Below, piece after piece: positions 17,493-25,663 of a DNA stretch of 33,293 bases (position 1 is the first letter of the stretch; each line of letters opens with the position of its first letter). Both the position numbers and the translations under genes were made by a program. Under the pieces are notes generated by a model. The model saw nothing but the letters and a program-made list of their open reading frames with translations, searched no databases and was not told the DNA's origin. Source of the DNA: Plectonema radiosum NIES-515 (GTDB lineage Bacteria > Cyanobacteriota > Cyanobacteriia > Cyanobacteriales > Nostocaceae); the NCBI RefSeq assembly GCF_025753815.1, contig NZ_JAOWRF010000354.1, forward strand, positions 1 through 33,293, given 5' to 3'.

Positions 17493-19133
17493 ATGAACAC
17501 AACTTGGCAAGGAATAACCCAGGTAATGGAACTTGGTTTGTTGATGAGGGTGCAGCATTTTTTGGCACAGTCGCCAAGTCTATCACCAGATCAATCAAAC
17601 GCAGTCAATTATGTACAAGGAAGTGTCCAACAGGTAGTTCAATTTTTGCCCCGTTTGCTGGGGGCTGTAGCGATTTTGTTAATTGGCTGGCTGATTGCAG
17701 CAGTAGCTGCGGCAGTAGTACGCGGCATTCTCAATCGCACTAAGATAGATAACCGTATTGCTTCTGGGTTAACTGGTAGCGATGCCATCCAAGTCGAGAA
17801 ATTTATCGCCGGCTTGGTTTTTTGGTCTATCCTGCTGTTAACCATAGTTGCCGTATTAGATACCTTAGAGTTGAGAGTCGCTTCTCAACCGCTTAATTCT
17901 TTTCTCAATCAAATTGGTGACTTCTTACCTAGGTTAGTGGCTACGGGAGTCATCCTCTTAATCGCTTGGTTAGTAGCTACCCTCGTCAAGCTGATAACCA
18001 TACGGGGACTCAGCGCTTTGCGGCTAGATGAGCGTTTGAATCCACCAGAAACACGAGATACCGTCTCAAATACCAATCAATTGTCTCTGAGTGAGACCAT
18101 TGGCAACGCTTTGTATTGGTTCATCTTTTTGCTGTTTCTCATCCCAGTTTTGGATACTTTGGGGTTACAGCAGGCTTTACAACCAGTACAAACGCTGGTA
18201 ACGCAGATTATCTCAATTCTGCCGAATATTTTAGCGGCAGGGTTGATTGGTGTAGTTGGCTGGTTTGTAGCTAATATAGTGCAACGGATTGTCACCAACT
18301 TACTGGCAGCAACTGGAGTCAATGATTTGGGGAGACGCTTTGGACTTTCGTCTAGTGCGGGAGCGCAATCTTTATCATCGATTATCGGCACCATTGTCTA
18401 TGTGTTGATTTTGATTCCGGTAGCGATCGCTTCGCTGAATGCTTTGCGAATTGACGCGATTTCCTTGCCAGCGATCGCGATGTTGCAGCAGATTCTGAAT
18501 GCCTTACCTGCGATCTTCACAGCGATCGCCATTTGGATTGTTGCTTATTTCGTCGGGCGATTTGTTGCGGAACTTGTTACCAACATCCTCACAAGTATCG
18601 GCTTTAACAACATCTTCTCTGTTTTAGGTCTGCCAACTCCCGTCAGACGCACCACATATCCAACTGAAACAGAAGCACTTCCCCCAGCTAGAACCCCATC
18701 GGAAATTGCTGGTATCGTTGTATTAGTTGGTGTAATGCTGTTTGCTACAGTCGCGGCAGTGAATATCTTGAATATTCCCGCGCTGACAGCACTGGTAAGT
18801 GGCATAGTCGTCATATTCGGACGCATTTTGGCGGGATTGATTGTATTTGCCATCGGTTTGTTTTTAGCAAATCTGGCTTTTAGCATCATTTCCAGTTCGG
18901 GAAATGCCCAAGCACGAATTTTGGCACAGGTAGCGCGGATTGCGATTATCGCTTTGGTTTCGGCAATGGCATTGCAACAAATTGGTGTTGCGAGTGATAT
19001 TGTCAACTTAGCCTTTGGGCTTTTATTAGGTGCGATCGCTGTTGCTACTGCCTTATCTTTCGGTCTAGGTGGTCGCGATATCGCTCGCGATCAAGTTCAA
19101 CATTGGTTAAACTCTTTTAAAAGTAAAGGGTAA
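17493..19133 (+). CDS. MscS-like membrane protein with five TM-helix repeats
   Basis: A 546-residue integral membrane protein annotated in cyanobacteria as mechanosensitive-channel-like. It is built of five repeats, each with P(R/N/A)(L/I) and then a long helix GxxxLIGWLIAxxxxxxxxxI, starting near residues 52, 145, 243, 338 and 442. These match the Pfam TM_helix (PF05552) pattern. A final hydrophobic segment (about 500-530, LAFGLLLGAIAVATALSFGL, then GGRDIARD) resembles the pore-lining helix end of MscS proteins. The cytoplasmic beta-domain of classical MscS is absent: the protein ends about 15 residues after GGRD. Channel activity is therefore inferred from family naming only. A separate promoter is likely, and the gene is followed by repeat DNA. 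Confidence 0.8.
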   Translation: MNTTWQGITQVMELGLLMRVQHFLAQSPSLSPDQSNAVNYVQGSVQQVVQFLPRLLGAVAILLIGWLIAAVAAAVVRGILNRTKIDNRIASGLTGSDAIQVEKFIAGLVFWSILLLTIVAVLDTLELRVASQPLNSFLNQIGDFLPRLVATGVILLIAWLVATLVKLITIRGLSALRLDERLNPPETRDTVSNTNQLSLSETIGNALYWFIFLLFLIPVLDTLGLQQALQPVQTLVTQIISILPNILAAGLIGVVGWFVANIVQRIVTNLLAATGVNDLGRRFGLSSSAGAQSLSSIIGTIVYVLILIPVAIASLNALRIDAISLPAIAMLQQILNALPAIFTAIAIWIVAYFVGRFVAELVTNILTSIGFNNIFSVLGLPTPVRRTTYPTETEALPPARTPSEIAGIVVLVGVMLFATVAAVNILNIPALTALVSGIVVIFGRILAGLIVFAIGLFLANLAFSIISSSGNAQARILAQVARIAIIALVSAMALQQIGVASDIVNLAFGLLLGAIAVATALSFGLGGRDIARDQVQHWLNSFKSKG

Positions 19134-19239
19134 ATACTAAGGACTAGGGACTAGGGACTAGCTAAGAAAGTTATTCCCTAACCCTAAATCTCGGAACTTC
19201 AGAGCTTTGAACTTGGATGTTTGAGTTTATAACTTGACA
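19134..19239. repeat. Heptamer repeats after the MscS-like gene
   Basis: Tandem GGACTAG/GGACTAGG-type units occur at about 19140-19160. Degenerate CGGAACTTCAGAGCTTTGAACTT-like sequence then leads into the 21-bp array. No gene is seen. Confidence 0.6.
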
Positions 19240-19376
19240 TTCCGAGTTCAAAACAGGAAGTTCCGAGTTCAAAACAGGAAGCTCCTAGTTCAAAACAGGA
19301 AGTTCCTAGTTCAAAACAGGAAGCTCCTAGTTCAAAACAGGAAGTTCCGAGTTCAAAACAGGAAGTTCCGAGTTCT
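19240..19376. repeat. 21-bp tandem array (TTCCGAGTTCAAAACAGGAAG)
   Basis: Six full units and one partial unit start at 19240, 19261, 19282, 19303, 19324 and 19345. Two variants alternate (TTCCGAG/TTCCTAG/CTCCTAG). Because 21 is a multiple of three, it opens a 61-codon frame of repeated VQNRK units, which I regard as non-coding. Related sequence reappears at about 21540-21640 on the far side of the mobile elements. Confidence 0.9.
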
Positions 19377-19440
19377 GAAGGTGAAAACTGGAGTTTTGAG
19401 CCTCAACATTCGAGATTAGTCTTGTTTTGTTCTCATTGAC

Positions 19441-19622
19441 CGAAAAAATGGGACTCAAGCCCCGTCATAAGCTTGACGGCTTTATGGTAAAATAGATATA
19501 GTCGCCATAGGGCATTAGGAGACTATAAACGAACGTCGAGGGATGATAAGACTATTTCGATAGCACAACCCAATGAAGCGTTAAGGAATCCTCGGACTTT
19601 AGGACGAGGAGTTATCTTAAGA
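19441..19622 (+). mobile_element. tnpB-less IS200/IS605-like relic with omega-RNA-like core
   Basis: The left part has hairpin CCGTCA-TAAGCT-TGACGG (19461-19478), typical of IS200/IS605 left ends, then TGGTAAAATAGATATA, which resembles a -10 promoter region. It runs directly into structured sequence (AACGAACGTCGAGGGATGAT onward). The end has AATGAAGCGTTAAGGAATCC and the hairpin CCTCG-GACTTTAGGA-CGAGG (19593-19611), the arrangement seen at right ends of tnpB elements where the omega/reRNA scaffold ends. No tnpA or tnpB frame lies between these ends. This is best read as a short non-autonomous element; assignment rests on pattern recognition, not alignment. Confidence 0.55.
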
Positions 19623-19677
19623 AGACAAAAGCCTAGACATTAATATACAATAAGGTTGAAGTATAGACATTAACCTT

Positions 19678-20328
19678 ATGTACAAACCACACGAATTTGC
19701 TAAAAAACTTGGGGTAACAGTAAAAACATTACAGAGATGGGATACTTCAGGAAAGCTGCCAGCAAAAAGAACTGTTTCTAATTATCGCTATTACACTGAT
19801 GACGATTTAAGAATAGCTAAGGGATTGCAACCATTAGAAGCAAAAAAGAAAGTAATTATTTATTGCCGCGTTTCATCGAATAATCAAAAACCTGAACTAT
19901 TAAATCAAGTAAAAGCTATGGAAGCTTTTTGTAGTTCCAAGGGTCTTGCAATTGATGAAACTATAAAAGAAATTGGGGGTGGACTAAACTTTAAAAGAAA
20001 AAAATTCTTAGTACTTGTTTCTTCCATTCTTAAGGGAGAAGTCAAAACTTTAGTCGTGGCTCATAAAGATAGACTCTGTAGATTTGCATTTGAGTTTGTA
20101 GAAGAATTAGCCACAAGCTATGGCTGTGAGATTATTGTGGCTAATCAGGAGTCTTTGTCTCCGCAGCAAGAATTAGTAGAAGATTTAATGGCAATAATAC
20201 ATTGCTTCTCTTGCAGATTGTACGGCTTGCGTTCTTACTCCACAGACTTGAAAAATAAATTAAAAGAAACCATTGACAACCCTAGACATGATAAGATATT
20301 ATTAAAGAACAAAGAAACACAGTGTTGA
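19678..20328 (+). CDS. tnpA: IS607-family serine recombinase TnpA
   Basis: A 216-residue transposase. Residues 1-50 are a MerR-like winged HTH (KLGVTVKTLQRWDTSGKLPA, then the RYYTDDDL wing) that binds the element's ends. Residues 58-200 are a small serine-resolvase catalytic domain. The nucleophile is S66 in YCRVSSNNQ, with VVAHKDRLCRFAFEFVEEL later carrying the conserved DRL-R signature. The length is normal for IS607 TnpA, which catalyses excision and insertion through a synaptic tetramer and shows low site specificity. tnpB starts 9 bp downstream. No frameshift is seen. Confidence 0.95.
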   Translation: MYKPHEFAKKLGVTVKTLQRWDTSGKLPAKRTVSNYRYYTDDDLRIAKGLQPLEAKKKVIIYCRVSSNNQKPELLNQVKAMEAFCSSKGLAIDETIKEIGGGLNFKRKKFLVLVSSILKGEVKTLVVAHKDRLCRFAFEFVEELATSYGCEIIVANQESLSPQQELVEDLMAIIHCFSCRLYGLRSYSTDLKNKLKETIDNPRHDKILLKNKETQC

Positions 20329-20337
20329 GGTCGAACA

Positions 20338-21417
20338 ATGCTTTTATCCATCAAAACAAAATTAAAACTAAATAGCAACCAAGAAACAATAATGAGTAAA
20401 CACGCAGGTATTGCTAGGTTTACTTATAACTGGGGTCTTGCTACTTGGAATAACTTGTTTAAAGATGGACTAAAACCTAACAAATATATCCTCAAAAAAT
20501 TCTTCAATAATTACGTAAAACCTGAATTCACATGGATTAAAGAAAAAGGTATTTGTCAGAAAATAACTCAATATGCTTTTGACCATCTTGGGGATGCTTT
20601 CTCAAGATTCCTCGCCAAAAAAGGTGGTTATCCTAATTTTAAAAAGAAAGGACACCACGATTCTTTTACCATCGATGCGGGTGGAAAACCTATTGCTGTT
20701 GGTGGTAAATCAGTAAAATTGCCTACGATTGGATGGGTAAAAACATATGAAGGATTACCACACACAGTATGTACCAAAATTACAATTTCTCGCACTGCCG
20801 ATAGTTGGTTTATTGCCTTTGCTTACGAACAAAAACATGAACCAACTATTAAACGTCATGATGTAGTTGGTGTTGATTTAGGAGTAAAAGAATTAGCAAC
20901 ACTTTCCACTGGAGTAGTCTTTCCAAATCCCAAGCATTACAAAACTAATCTAGAAAAACTCACTTATGTGACGAGATCGTTTGCCAGAAAAGTTAAAGGT
21001 TCTAACAACCGACATAAAGCTAAAACCCAACTTGCTAAACATCATGCTAGGGTAGCCAATCTCAGGAAGAACACACTTCACCAAATCACTACTTTTTTAT
21101 GCAAAAACCACGCCAAAATAGTAGTAGAAGATTTGAATGTTTCTGGGATGTTATTAAATCATAAATTAGCTCAAGTTATTGCTGCTAAAGGTGGTTTCCA
21201 TGAGTTTAAGCGGCAATTGGAATATAAAGCTAAAAAGTTTGGTTGCGAAATAATAATTGCAAGCCGTTGGTTCCCGTCGAGTAAAACCTGTTCAAACTGT
21301 GGTCATATTCAAGATATGCCACTCAAAGAAAGGACTTACAACTGTATTAGTTGTGGACATTCAATGGACAGGGATTTGAACGCCGCAATTAATTTATCAC
21401 GTTTGGCTAAAGCGTGA
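20338..21417 (+). CDS. tnpB: TnpB RNA-guided nuclease (IS607-associated)
   Basis: A 359-residue TnpB protein, ancestral relative of Cas12. The N-terminal REC/WED-like part begins with LLSIKTKLKLNSNQE. The split RuvC is complete: D180 in VVGVDLGVKEL, E265 in IVVEDLNVSGM, and the DRDLNAAINL motif at 344-353. The zinc ribbon C318-x2-C321...C336-x2-C339 lies between the last two motifs. TnpB proteins cut DNA next to a short TAM, guided by an omega (re)RNA transcribed from the tnpB 3' end and right element end. All catalytic residues are present, so activity is plausible. A GAGG lies 8 nt before the ATG. The gene is co-transcribed with tnpA. Confidence 0.95.
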   Translation: MLLSIKTKLKLNSNQETIMSKHAGIARFTYNWGLATWNNLFKDGLKPNKYILKKFFNNYVKPEFTWIKEKGICQKITQYAFDHLGDAFSRFLAKKGGYPNFKKKGHHDSFTIDAGGKPIAVGGKSVKLPTIGWVKTYEGLPHTVCTKITISRTADSWFIAFAYEQKHEPTIKRHDVVGVDLGVKELATLSTGVVFPNPKHYKTNLEKLTYVTRSFARKVKGSNNRHKAKTQLAKHHARVANLRKNTLHQITTFLCKNHAKIVVEDLNVSGMLLNHKLAQVIAAKGGFHEFKRQLEYKAKKFGCEIIIASRWFPSSKTCSNCGHIQDMPLKERTYNCISCGHSMDRDLNAAINLSRLAKA

Positions 21418-21486
21418 AAGCTTATTGAGGGATAACCGCTCCCATGCTCCCGTTGAAGTAAGAAGTAAATGTCTAGACTTGTCTAG
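21418..21486 (+). ncRNA. Presumed 3' scaffold of the TnpB omega RNA
   Basis: The sequence right after tnpB has a short hairpin (GGGATAACCGCTCCC), then CCCGTTGAAGTAAGAAGTAA and the element end. In studied TnpB elements the guide RNA scaffold covers the end of tnpB and this region, with the guide taken from flanking DNA. By analogy, the guide would begin at about 21487. The exact 5' and 3' ends are not known. Confidence 0.4.
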
Positions 21487-21539
21487 TTTTTATATAGCAG
21501 GTATGTCAACCTTCAATCTCGGATGTTGCTGTTCCAAGC

Positions 21540-21640
21540 ATGAAGTTTTGAGTTCAAAGGGTAAGCGATCGCCCCTCACACAGCATCATTGACTCATGGA
21601 ACATGAAGTTCCGAGTTCTAAGCTCAAAGTTCCGTATTTT
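21540..21640. repeat. Right-hand remnant of the GTTCCGAGTTC repeat field
   Basis: GAAGTTTTGAGTTCAAAGG and GAAGTTCCGAGTTCTAAGCT followed by CAAAGTTCCG match the motif of the array at 19240-19376. The two mobile elements therefore appear to sit inside one repeat field. HIP1 octamers lie among them. Confidence 0.6.
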
Positions 21641-21686
21641 GAGAGCGATCGCTTTTATTTTACCGATAATACCCTCACCCTAGAAG

Positions 21687-21833
21687 GGCTTATCATTACC
21701 AACATATTTCAAAACCCTCGAAGAATGCCGCTATCTAGCCTGAGAATAAATTCTCAGGCTGTTAGACAAAGGTTTATAACCGTTGGCGGGATAAGGGTTT
21801 TACCAGATAAATAAATGTTGGTAATGACAAGCC
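21687..21833. repeat. 147-bp MITE-like inverted-repeat element
   Basis: The 19-bp left arm GGCTTATCATTACCAACAT (21687-21705) matches the reverse complement of 21815-21833 with one mismatch. Inside, AAAACCCT (21711-21718) pairs with AGGGTTTT (21794-21801), and AGCCTGAGAAT-AA-ATTCTCAGGCT (21737-21760) is a perfect 11-bp hairpin. A 72-codon frame across the element has no gene-like character. Confidence 0.7.
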
Positions 21834-21892
21834 TTAGAATGGTGTGGCGTTGCGCGTATAAAGCCCACCTACGTGAGCTAAATCCATTATTT

Positions 21893-21955
21893 ACGTTTTT
21901 AGTCCGCGCAGGCGGACTTTGTTCTTCTAGCCGCGACTTCAGTCGTCGGGTAATG
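21893..21955. repeat. Structured repeat related to 8180-8305
   Basis: AGTCCGC-GCAG-GCGGACT, then TTGTTCTTCTAGCCGCGACT, then TCAGTCGTCGGG. Layout and wording match the right half of the element at 8248-8305, but the left outer arm is missing. It lies just beyond the stop codon of the GTPase gene. Confidence 0.65.
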
Positions 21956-21966
21956 AGTCTTGAAGT

Positions 21967-23427
21967 CTAACCTCTTCGCTTCATCTTCTCTTGCAACTCA
22001 TCCTTAATGCGGTTGAGAATCGAAGTCTCATCAAGAGTTGCCAAAATCTTCCCAATTACCGCTTTCGGTCCATCAGGTCCCCAAGTTGCCCCATTAGCTA
22101 AATAAGCTTTAGTGACTTGTCCAATTCCATAAGAAGCAACACCAGTTACCCCAGCTTGAGTTATCGCAACTGATACATAAGGAGCGAAAGAAGCACCACC
22201 TGTAACGGGTGCAGAGATACCAAGTAAAGTTTTTAACCCGCTTAAACCGAGAGTTGCTAACAGTTCGCTGGCACCGATACCGCCCATTCCCAGAGCGATT
22301 TTCTGCAATAATTGTATGGCTCCAGTTTCCGTCATAGCGATGCCGTATAGTTTAGATAAACCGAGAATTAAAGCAATATCAATAACTACACCGCTAAGTA
22401 TATCCACCACTGTAATCGGATTGAGAGCGATCGCTACCGCTTTAGTGATAACTGCTTTCCAAATCAACTCATTTGCAGCGCGATCGCGAATCATCAATTT
22501 TCGCTGCACCAATTGCTCATTCACATTATCCGCGTAAATCATCGTGTTCAAAGCCACCAAAGCTTTGCCCTCGCGGTGTAAAATCTCTAATATTTTCAGC
22601 TTTAATTCTTCAACTTGGGCATTACCTGCACGCAATTGTATCCCCCTACTACCATCGGCACGTTGAACCGCAGTCTTTAGCAAAGGTGATGCTGCTGCCA
22701 TGACAATTTCTAGCGGTGAAAGTAATTCCCGCACCCTTTCATCGCGGACTTTTTGGTAAACTGCCATGCGATCGGCTTCAGGATACTGGTCAACCTTGTT
22801 AAACACCAAAATTATTGGTTTACCAGCTTCCCGCAACTGAGAAAGAGCCTCATGTTCTATTTTCGTCATGTCCCCAGAAATAACAAACAGAATTAAATCA
22901 GCTTGTTTTGCGACATGTTCAGCTAAAGCAGTGCGGGTTTCCCCATCGACTTCATCTAAACCGGGAGTATCAATCAATTCCACCTGAGATTGACCGATTC
23001 CTGGTAAAGTTACTCTCAGAGTGCGAGATGAGGAAGCGATCGCATCCTCACTAATACTCCAATTCACTCGCTGTGCAGCACGAGTCACACCATGCAAAGG
23101 ACCCGTTTCAAACACCGACTGTCCAACCAAAGCATTCAATAAAGAAGACTTCCCCCGTCCCACCATTCCAAAAGCCGCAATTTGCACCACCATGCGGTCT
23201 AACTTCCCCAACATGACTTCTAAATCCCCAATTTCCTCTTCCAAACCGCGTTTTTCTTGGGGAGTCAAGTCAAGTTTATTTACCAAACTTCTTAATGCCG
23301 TTTGTGCCTGCTTATAATTGAGTTCCGCCTGAATATCCTCAAAACTGAAAATAGCTTTATCAAGTTCTTCCTCCCAACTAGAAGAATCACCTTCATGAGG
23401 ATCGGGCAAAGGTAACATCGAATTCAT
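21967..23427 (-). CDS. GTPase with C-terminal DUF697-like domain
   Basis: A 486-residue protein. A helical N-terminus (1-80) is followed by a GTPase domain: G1 GMVGRGKSS (87-95), G3 DTPGLDE (153-159), and G4 NKVD (210-213). The GHGVTRAA-like LHGVTRAAQRV (111-121) probably supplies the G2 threonine. After about residue 310 come hydrophobic, glycine-rich helices (DILSGVVIDIALILGLSKLY; LLQKIALGMGGIGASELLAT; FAPYVSVAITQAGVTGVASY) typical of DUF697, suggesting membrane association. Such GTPases are multi-copy in cyanobacteria and their role is not settled. The start could be the ATG at 23427 or one at 23418. It is monocistronic, with structured repeats on both sides. Confidence 0.88.
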   Translation of the reverse strand: MNSMLPLPDPHEGDSSSWEEELDKAIFSFEDIQAELNYKQAQTALRSLVNKLDLTPQEKRGLEEEIGDLEVMLGKLDRMVVQIAAFGMVGRGKSSLLNALVGQSVFETGPLHGVTRAAQRVNWSISEDAIASSSRTLRVTLPGIGQSQVELIDTPGLDEVDGETRTALAEHVAKQADLILFVISGDMTKIEHEALSQLREAGKPIILVFNKVDQYPEADRMAVYQKVRDERVRELLSPLEIVMAAASPLLKTAVQRADGSRGIQLRAGNAQVEELKLKILEILHREGKALVALNTMIYADNVNEQLVQRKLMIRDRAANELIWKAVITKAVAIALNPITVVDILSGVVIDIALILGLSKLYGIAMTETGAIQLLQKIALGMGGIGASELLATLGLSGLKTLLGISAPVTGGASFAPYVSVAITQAGVTGVASYGIGQVTKAYLANGATWGPDGPKAVIGKILATLDETSILNRIKDELQEKMKRRG

Positions 23428-23493
23428 ATTAACTTCAGATTTTTTCTTTAAAATTTTAAATAGATACCCTTTTTCATCCTAGTGATTTTCTAA

Positions 23494-23542
23494 CGTAGTA
23501 AGCACTTTAGTGCTTAAATCAAGCGCTTAAGCGCTGACTACG
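23494..23542. repeat. Two-hairpin interspersed element, copy C
   Basis: An outer stem CGTAGT (23494-23499)/ACTACG (23537-23542) encloses hairpin 1 (AAGCACT-TT-AGTGCTT) and hairpin 2 (AGCGCTTAAGCGCT). It lies upstream of the GTPase gene start. Confidence 0.85.
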
Positions 23543-23644
23543 AATATCACCATGTAGGGTGCGTTACTTCGTGCTTCACACCCTAAAAGCACAACGAACT
23601 GAACTGCAAGATTCCCGACTTCTTGAAGGATACAGCTGGCGAAT

Positions 23645-23923
23645 AGGGGTATCAACCCCTCATTTTACCAAAAACCCTCGTAGAGACGTTCCGCCGGAAC
23701 GTCTCTACAATCGTGCGGAACGTCTCTACAATCGTGCGGAACGTCTCTACAATCGTGCGGAACGTCTCTACAATCGTGCGGAAGGTCTCTACAATCGTGC
23801 GGAACGTCTCTACAATCGTGCGGAAGGTCTCTACAATCGTGCGGAACGTCTCTACAATCGTGCGGAACGTCTCTACAATCGTGTGGAATGACGCAAAATC
23901 GTTCTTTGAGGGGTGATACCCCT
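23645..23923. repeat. Hairpin-flanked 21-bp tandem array
   Basis: The left hairpin AGGGGT-ATCA-ACCCCT (23645-23660) and right hairpin AGGGGT-GAT-ACCCCT (23909-23923) are near-identical inverted copies. They bracket a perfect GTAGAGACGTTCCG/CGGAACGTCTCTAC palindrome (about 23680-23708). This runs into nine units of CGGAACGTCTCTACAATCGTG (23695-23883; two units read CGGAAGG). The unit is the palindrome's right arm plus AATCGTG. Open frames on both strands here are artefacts of a 21-bp, stop-free unit. Confidence 0.9.
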
Positions 23924-24102
23924 GAATGACCAGCAGTATCCGCATAAGTTGTCGGGAATCTGACCACCCGTGTCTTGGTAGTACCATCCCTACCTACACC
24001 TACTTACTAACCTCCCACGGACATTTTCTTAAATTTGCTAGAGTTAACACACCAGAATATTTCAGTTAAAACTCTAATAATGCCAGCATTTTAAGGGAAC
24101 CC
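23924..24102. other. Spacer upstream of tldD
   Basis: About 180 bp containing the probable tldD promoter. No repeat or ORF is recognised. No clear Shine-Dalgarno beyond AAGGGAA, about 8 nt before the ATG. Confidence 0.4.
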
Positions 24103-25575
24103 ATGCTTACAAACACCCTACTTCAATCCAATCAACTCCCCACCCTACAATACACCTCCACAAGCGAGCGATTTGATGAAACCTGGGAAGCTCCCCTGGC
24201 AATTCTCCTCGGACTCGGACGTGCTGCCGGCGCCGACTTCATCGAATTATTCTTAGAACGTCGCAACTATATTACTTGCCTTGCAGAAGACGATTCCATC
24301 ACCAGCATTTCACCCAGTCTAACTACCGGTGCCGGAGTCAGAGTATTTCGTGGCAAAGCCGACTGCTACGTCAGCACCAACAACCTATCATTTACCGGTT
24401 TAAAAGCCGCATTAGAAAAAGGTCTTTCAATCTTAGGATTGCAACTACCAGCATCCACCGCTTTCATCCCAGAAATCAACCTCGAACTCCTTAGAGACTA
24501 CGCAACCAAAAGAGGCAAAGAAAAATGGCTACCTTTATGTAGTTCCATCCGCGAAATGGGAGAAGTCCTCCTTGATGGTACCGCCTACTTGCACACCAAA
24601 GCCAGTCACGTTCAATCTCGCCGCGCCAGCTACTTCCGCGATTGGCAAGAAGTCTTAATTGCCGCTAGTGATGGCACATTTGCCCGTGACATTCGCCTCA
24701 CCCAATCTGTAGGATTTAACGTATTGTGCGCTGATGGTGCAAATCGCACCTCCATTGCCGAACGTGCAGGTAACACCAGCGATGCCAACTTCCTGAGAAC
24801 CTGGGATTATCAACAATCCGCCGAGCAAATAGCCGAATCAGCCGGTAAAATGCTCTACGCTGACTACGTAGAATCCGGCACATACCCCATCATCATGGCG
24901 AATCACTTTGGCGGGGTAATTTTCCACGAAGCCTGCGGACACCTCTTAGAAACCACGCAAATTGAACGCAAGACCACACCCTTTGCTGACAAAAAAGGCG
25001 AAAAAATTGCCCACGAAAGTTTGACAGCATGGGATGAAGGACGTTCTGAAAACGCCTTCGGCACAATTGACATGGACGACGAAGGAATGCCCGCACAAAG
25101 AACGCTATTAATTGAAAAAGGCGTTTTAAAGAACTTCTTAGCAGATAGAACCGGTTCATCGCGAACCGGACATCCCAGAACCGGCAGCGGGCGCCGTCAA
25201 AATTACACCTATGCTGCCGCTAGTCGGATGCGAAATACTTATATTGCCACCGGTGAACACAACACAGAAGATTTATTTGCCTCAATTGACAAAGGCATTT
25301 ACTGTAAAAAAATGGGTGGTGGTAGCGTCGGTGCCACAGGACAATTTAACTTTGGTGTAGACGAAGCTTATTTAATAGAAAACGGCAAAATCACCAAGCC
25401 ATTAAAAGGAGCCATCCTCATCGGTGAAGCAAAGGAAATTATGAATAAAATTTCCATGTGTTCCCAAGACCTATCATTAGCCGCAGGTTTTTGTGGCTCC
25501 GTCAGTGGCAGCATTTACACCACAGTCGGACAACCCCACATCAAAGTAGATTCTATCACCGTAGGCGGACGCTAA
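24103..25575 (+). CDS. tldD: TldD metalloprotease subunit
   Basis: A 490-residue TldD family protein. The zinc motif HEACGH (residues 275-280) is intact within the segment [17 protein letters not shown], and the C-terminal domain has the typical [20 protein letters not shown] and [14 protein letters not shown] stretches. TldD pairs with TldE (PmbA) to form a heterodimeric protease that degrades unfolded peptides and matures some modified peptides in other bacteria; TldD provides the zinc site. The length is near the 481 residues of the E. coli protein. The TldE-like partner follows after 88 bp on the same strand, with a structured repeat (25587-25635) between them. Confidence 0.95.
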   Translation: MLTNTLLQSNQLPTLQYTSTSERFDETWEAPLAILLGLGRAAGADFIELFLERRNYITCLAEDDSITSISPSLTTGAGVRVFRGKADCYVSTNNLSFTGLKAALEKGLSILGLQLPASTAFIPEINLELLRDYATKRGKEKWLPLCSSIREMGEVLLDGTAYLHTKASHVQSRRASYFRDWQEVLIAASDGTFARDIRLTQSVGFNVLCADGANRTSIAERAGNTSDANFLRTWDYQQSAEQIAESAGKMLYADYVESGTYPIIMANHFGGVIFHEACGHLLETTQIERKTTPFADKKGEKIAHESLTAWDEGRSENAFGTIDMDDEGMPAQRTLLIEKGVLKNFLADRTGSSRTGHPRTGSGRRQNYTYAAASRMRNTYIATGEHNTEDLFASIDKGIYCKKMGGGSVGATGQFNFGVDEAYLIENGKITKPLKGAILIGEAKEIMNKISMCSQDLSLAAGFCGSVSGSIYTTVGQPHIKVDSITVGGR

Positions 25576-25586
25576 CCTCTTTAATT

Positions 25587-25635
25587 CGTAGTAAGCACGA
25601 AGAGTGCTTTCTTGAGCGCTGAAGCGCTCACTACA
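25587..25635. repeat. Two-hairpin interspersed element, copy D
   Basis: An outer stem GTAGT (25588-25592)/ACTAC (25630-25634) encloses hairpin 1 (AAGCAC-GAAGA-GTGCTT) and hairpin 2 (GAGCGCT-GA-AGCGCTC). It sits between the two protease subunit genes, so it would lie within their mRNA if they are co-transcribed. Confidence 0.85.
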
Positions 25636-25663
25636 AAATGTAATTTGAAATCCAAAATCCACT

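Larger units (their letters stand above)
19631..21486 (+). mobile_element. IS607-type insertion sequence (approximate ends)
   Basis: It contains a serine recombinase gene and a tnpB gene in the standard IS607 order. CTAGACATT near 19633 and a second TAGACATTAA at 19663 on the left are mirrored by AATGTCTAG (21469-21477) and a second GTCTAG (21481-21486) on the right. These give short inverted terminal motifs. IS607 elements make no target duplication, so exact ends cannot be fixed. Both genes are intact, so the copy may be active. Confidence 0.8.

Noticed and set aside
19234-19419. 61-codon VQNRK-repeat protein
   Set aside because: It is a translation of the 21-bp intergenic array; no Shine-Dalgarno and no gene-like ends.
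21596-21814. 72-codon plus-strand ORF
   Set aside because: It spans the GTTCCGAGTTC repeat and most of the MITE-like element; composition is that of repeats.
23645-23923. Integron attC-like array
   Set aside because: The units are identical and carry no cassettes, and no integrase gene is near.
23559-23987. Heptad-repeat proteins on both strands
   Set aside because: They arise from a stop-free 21-bp tandem unit readable in several frames of both strands. No start context or non-repeat domain is present.
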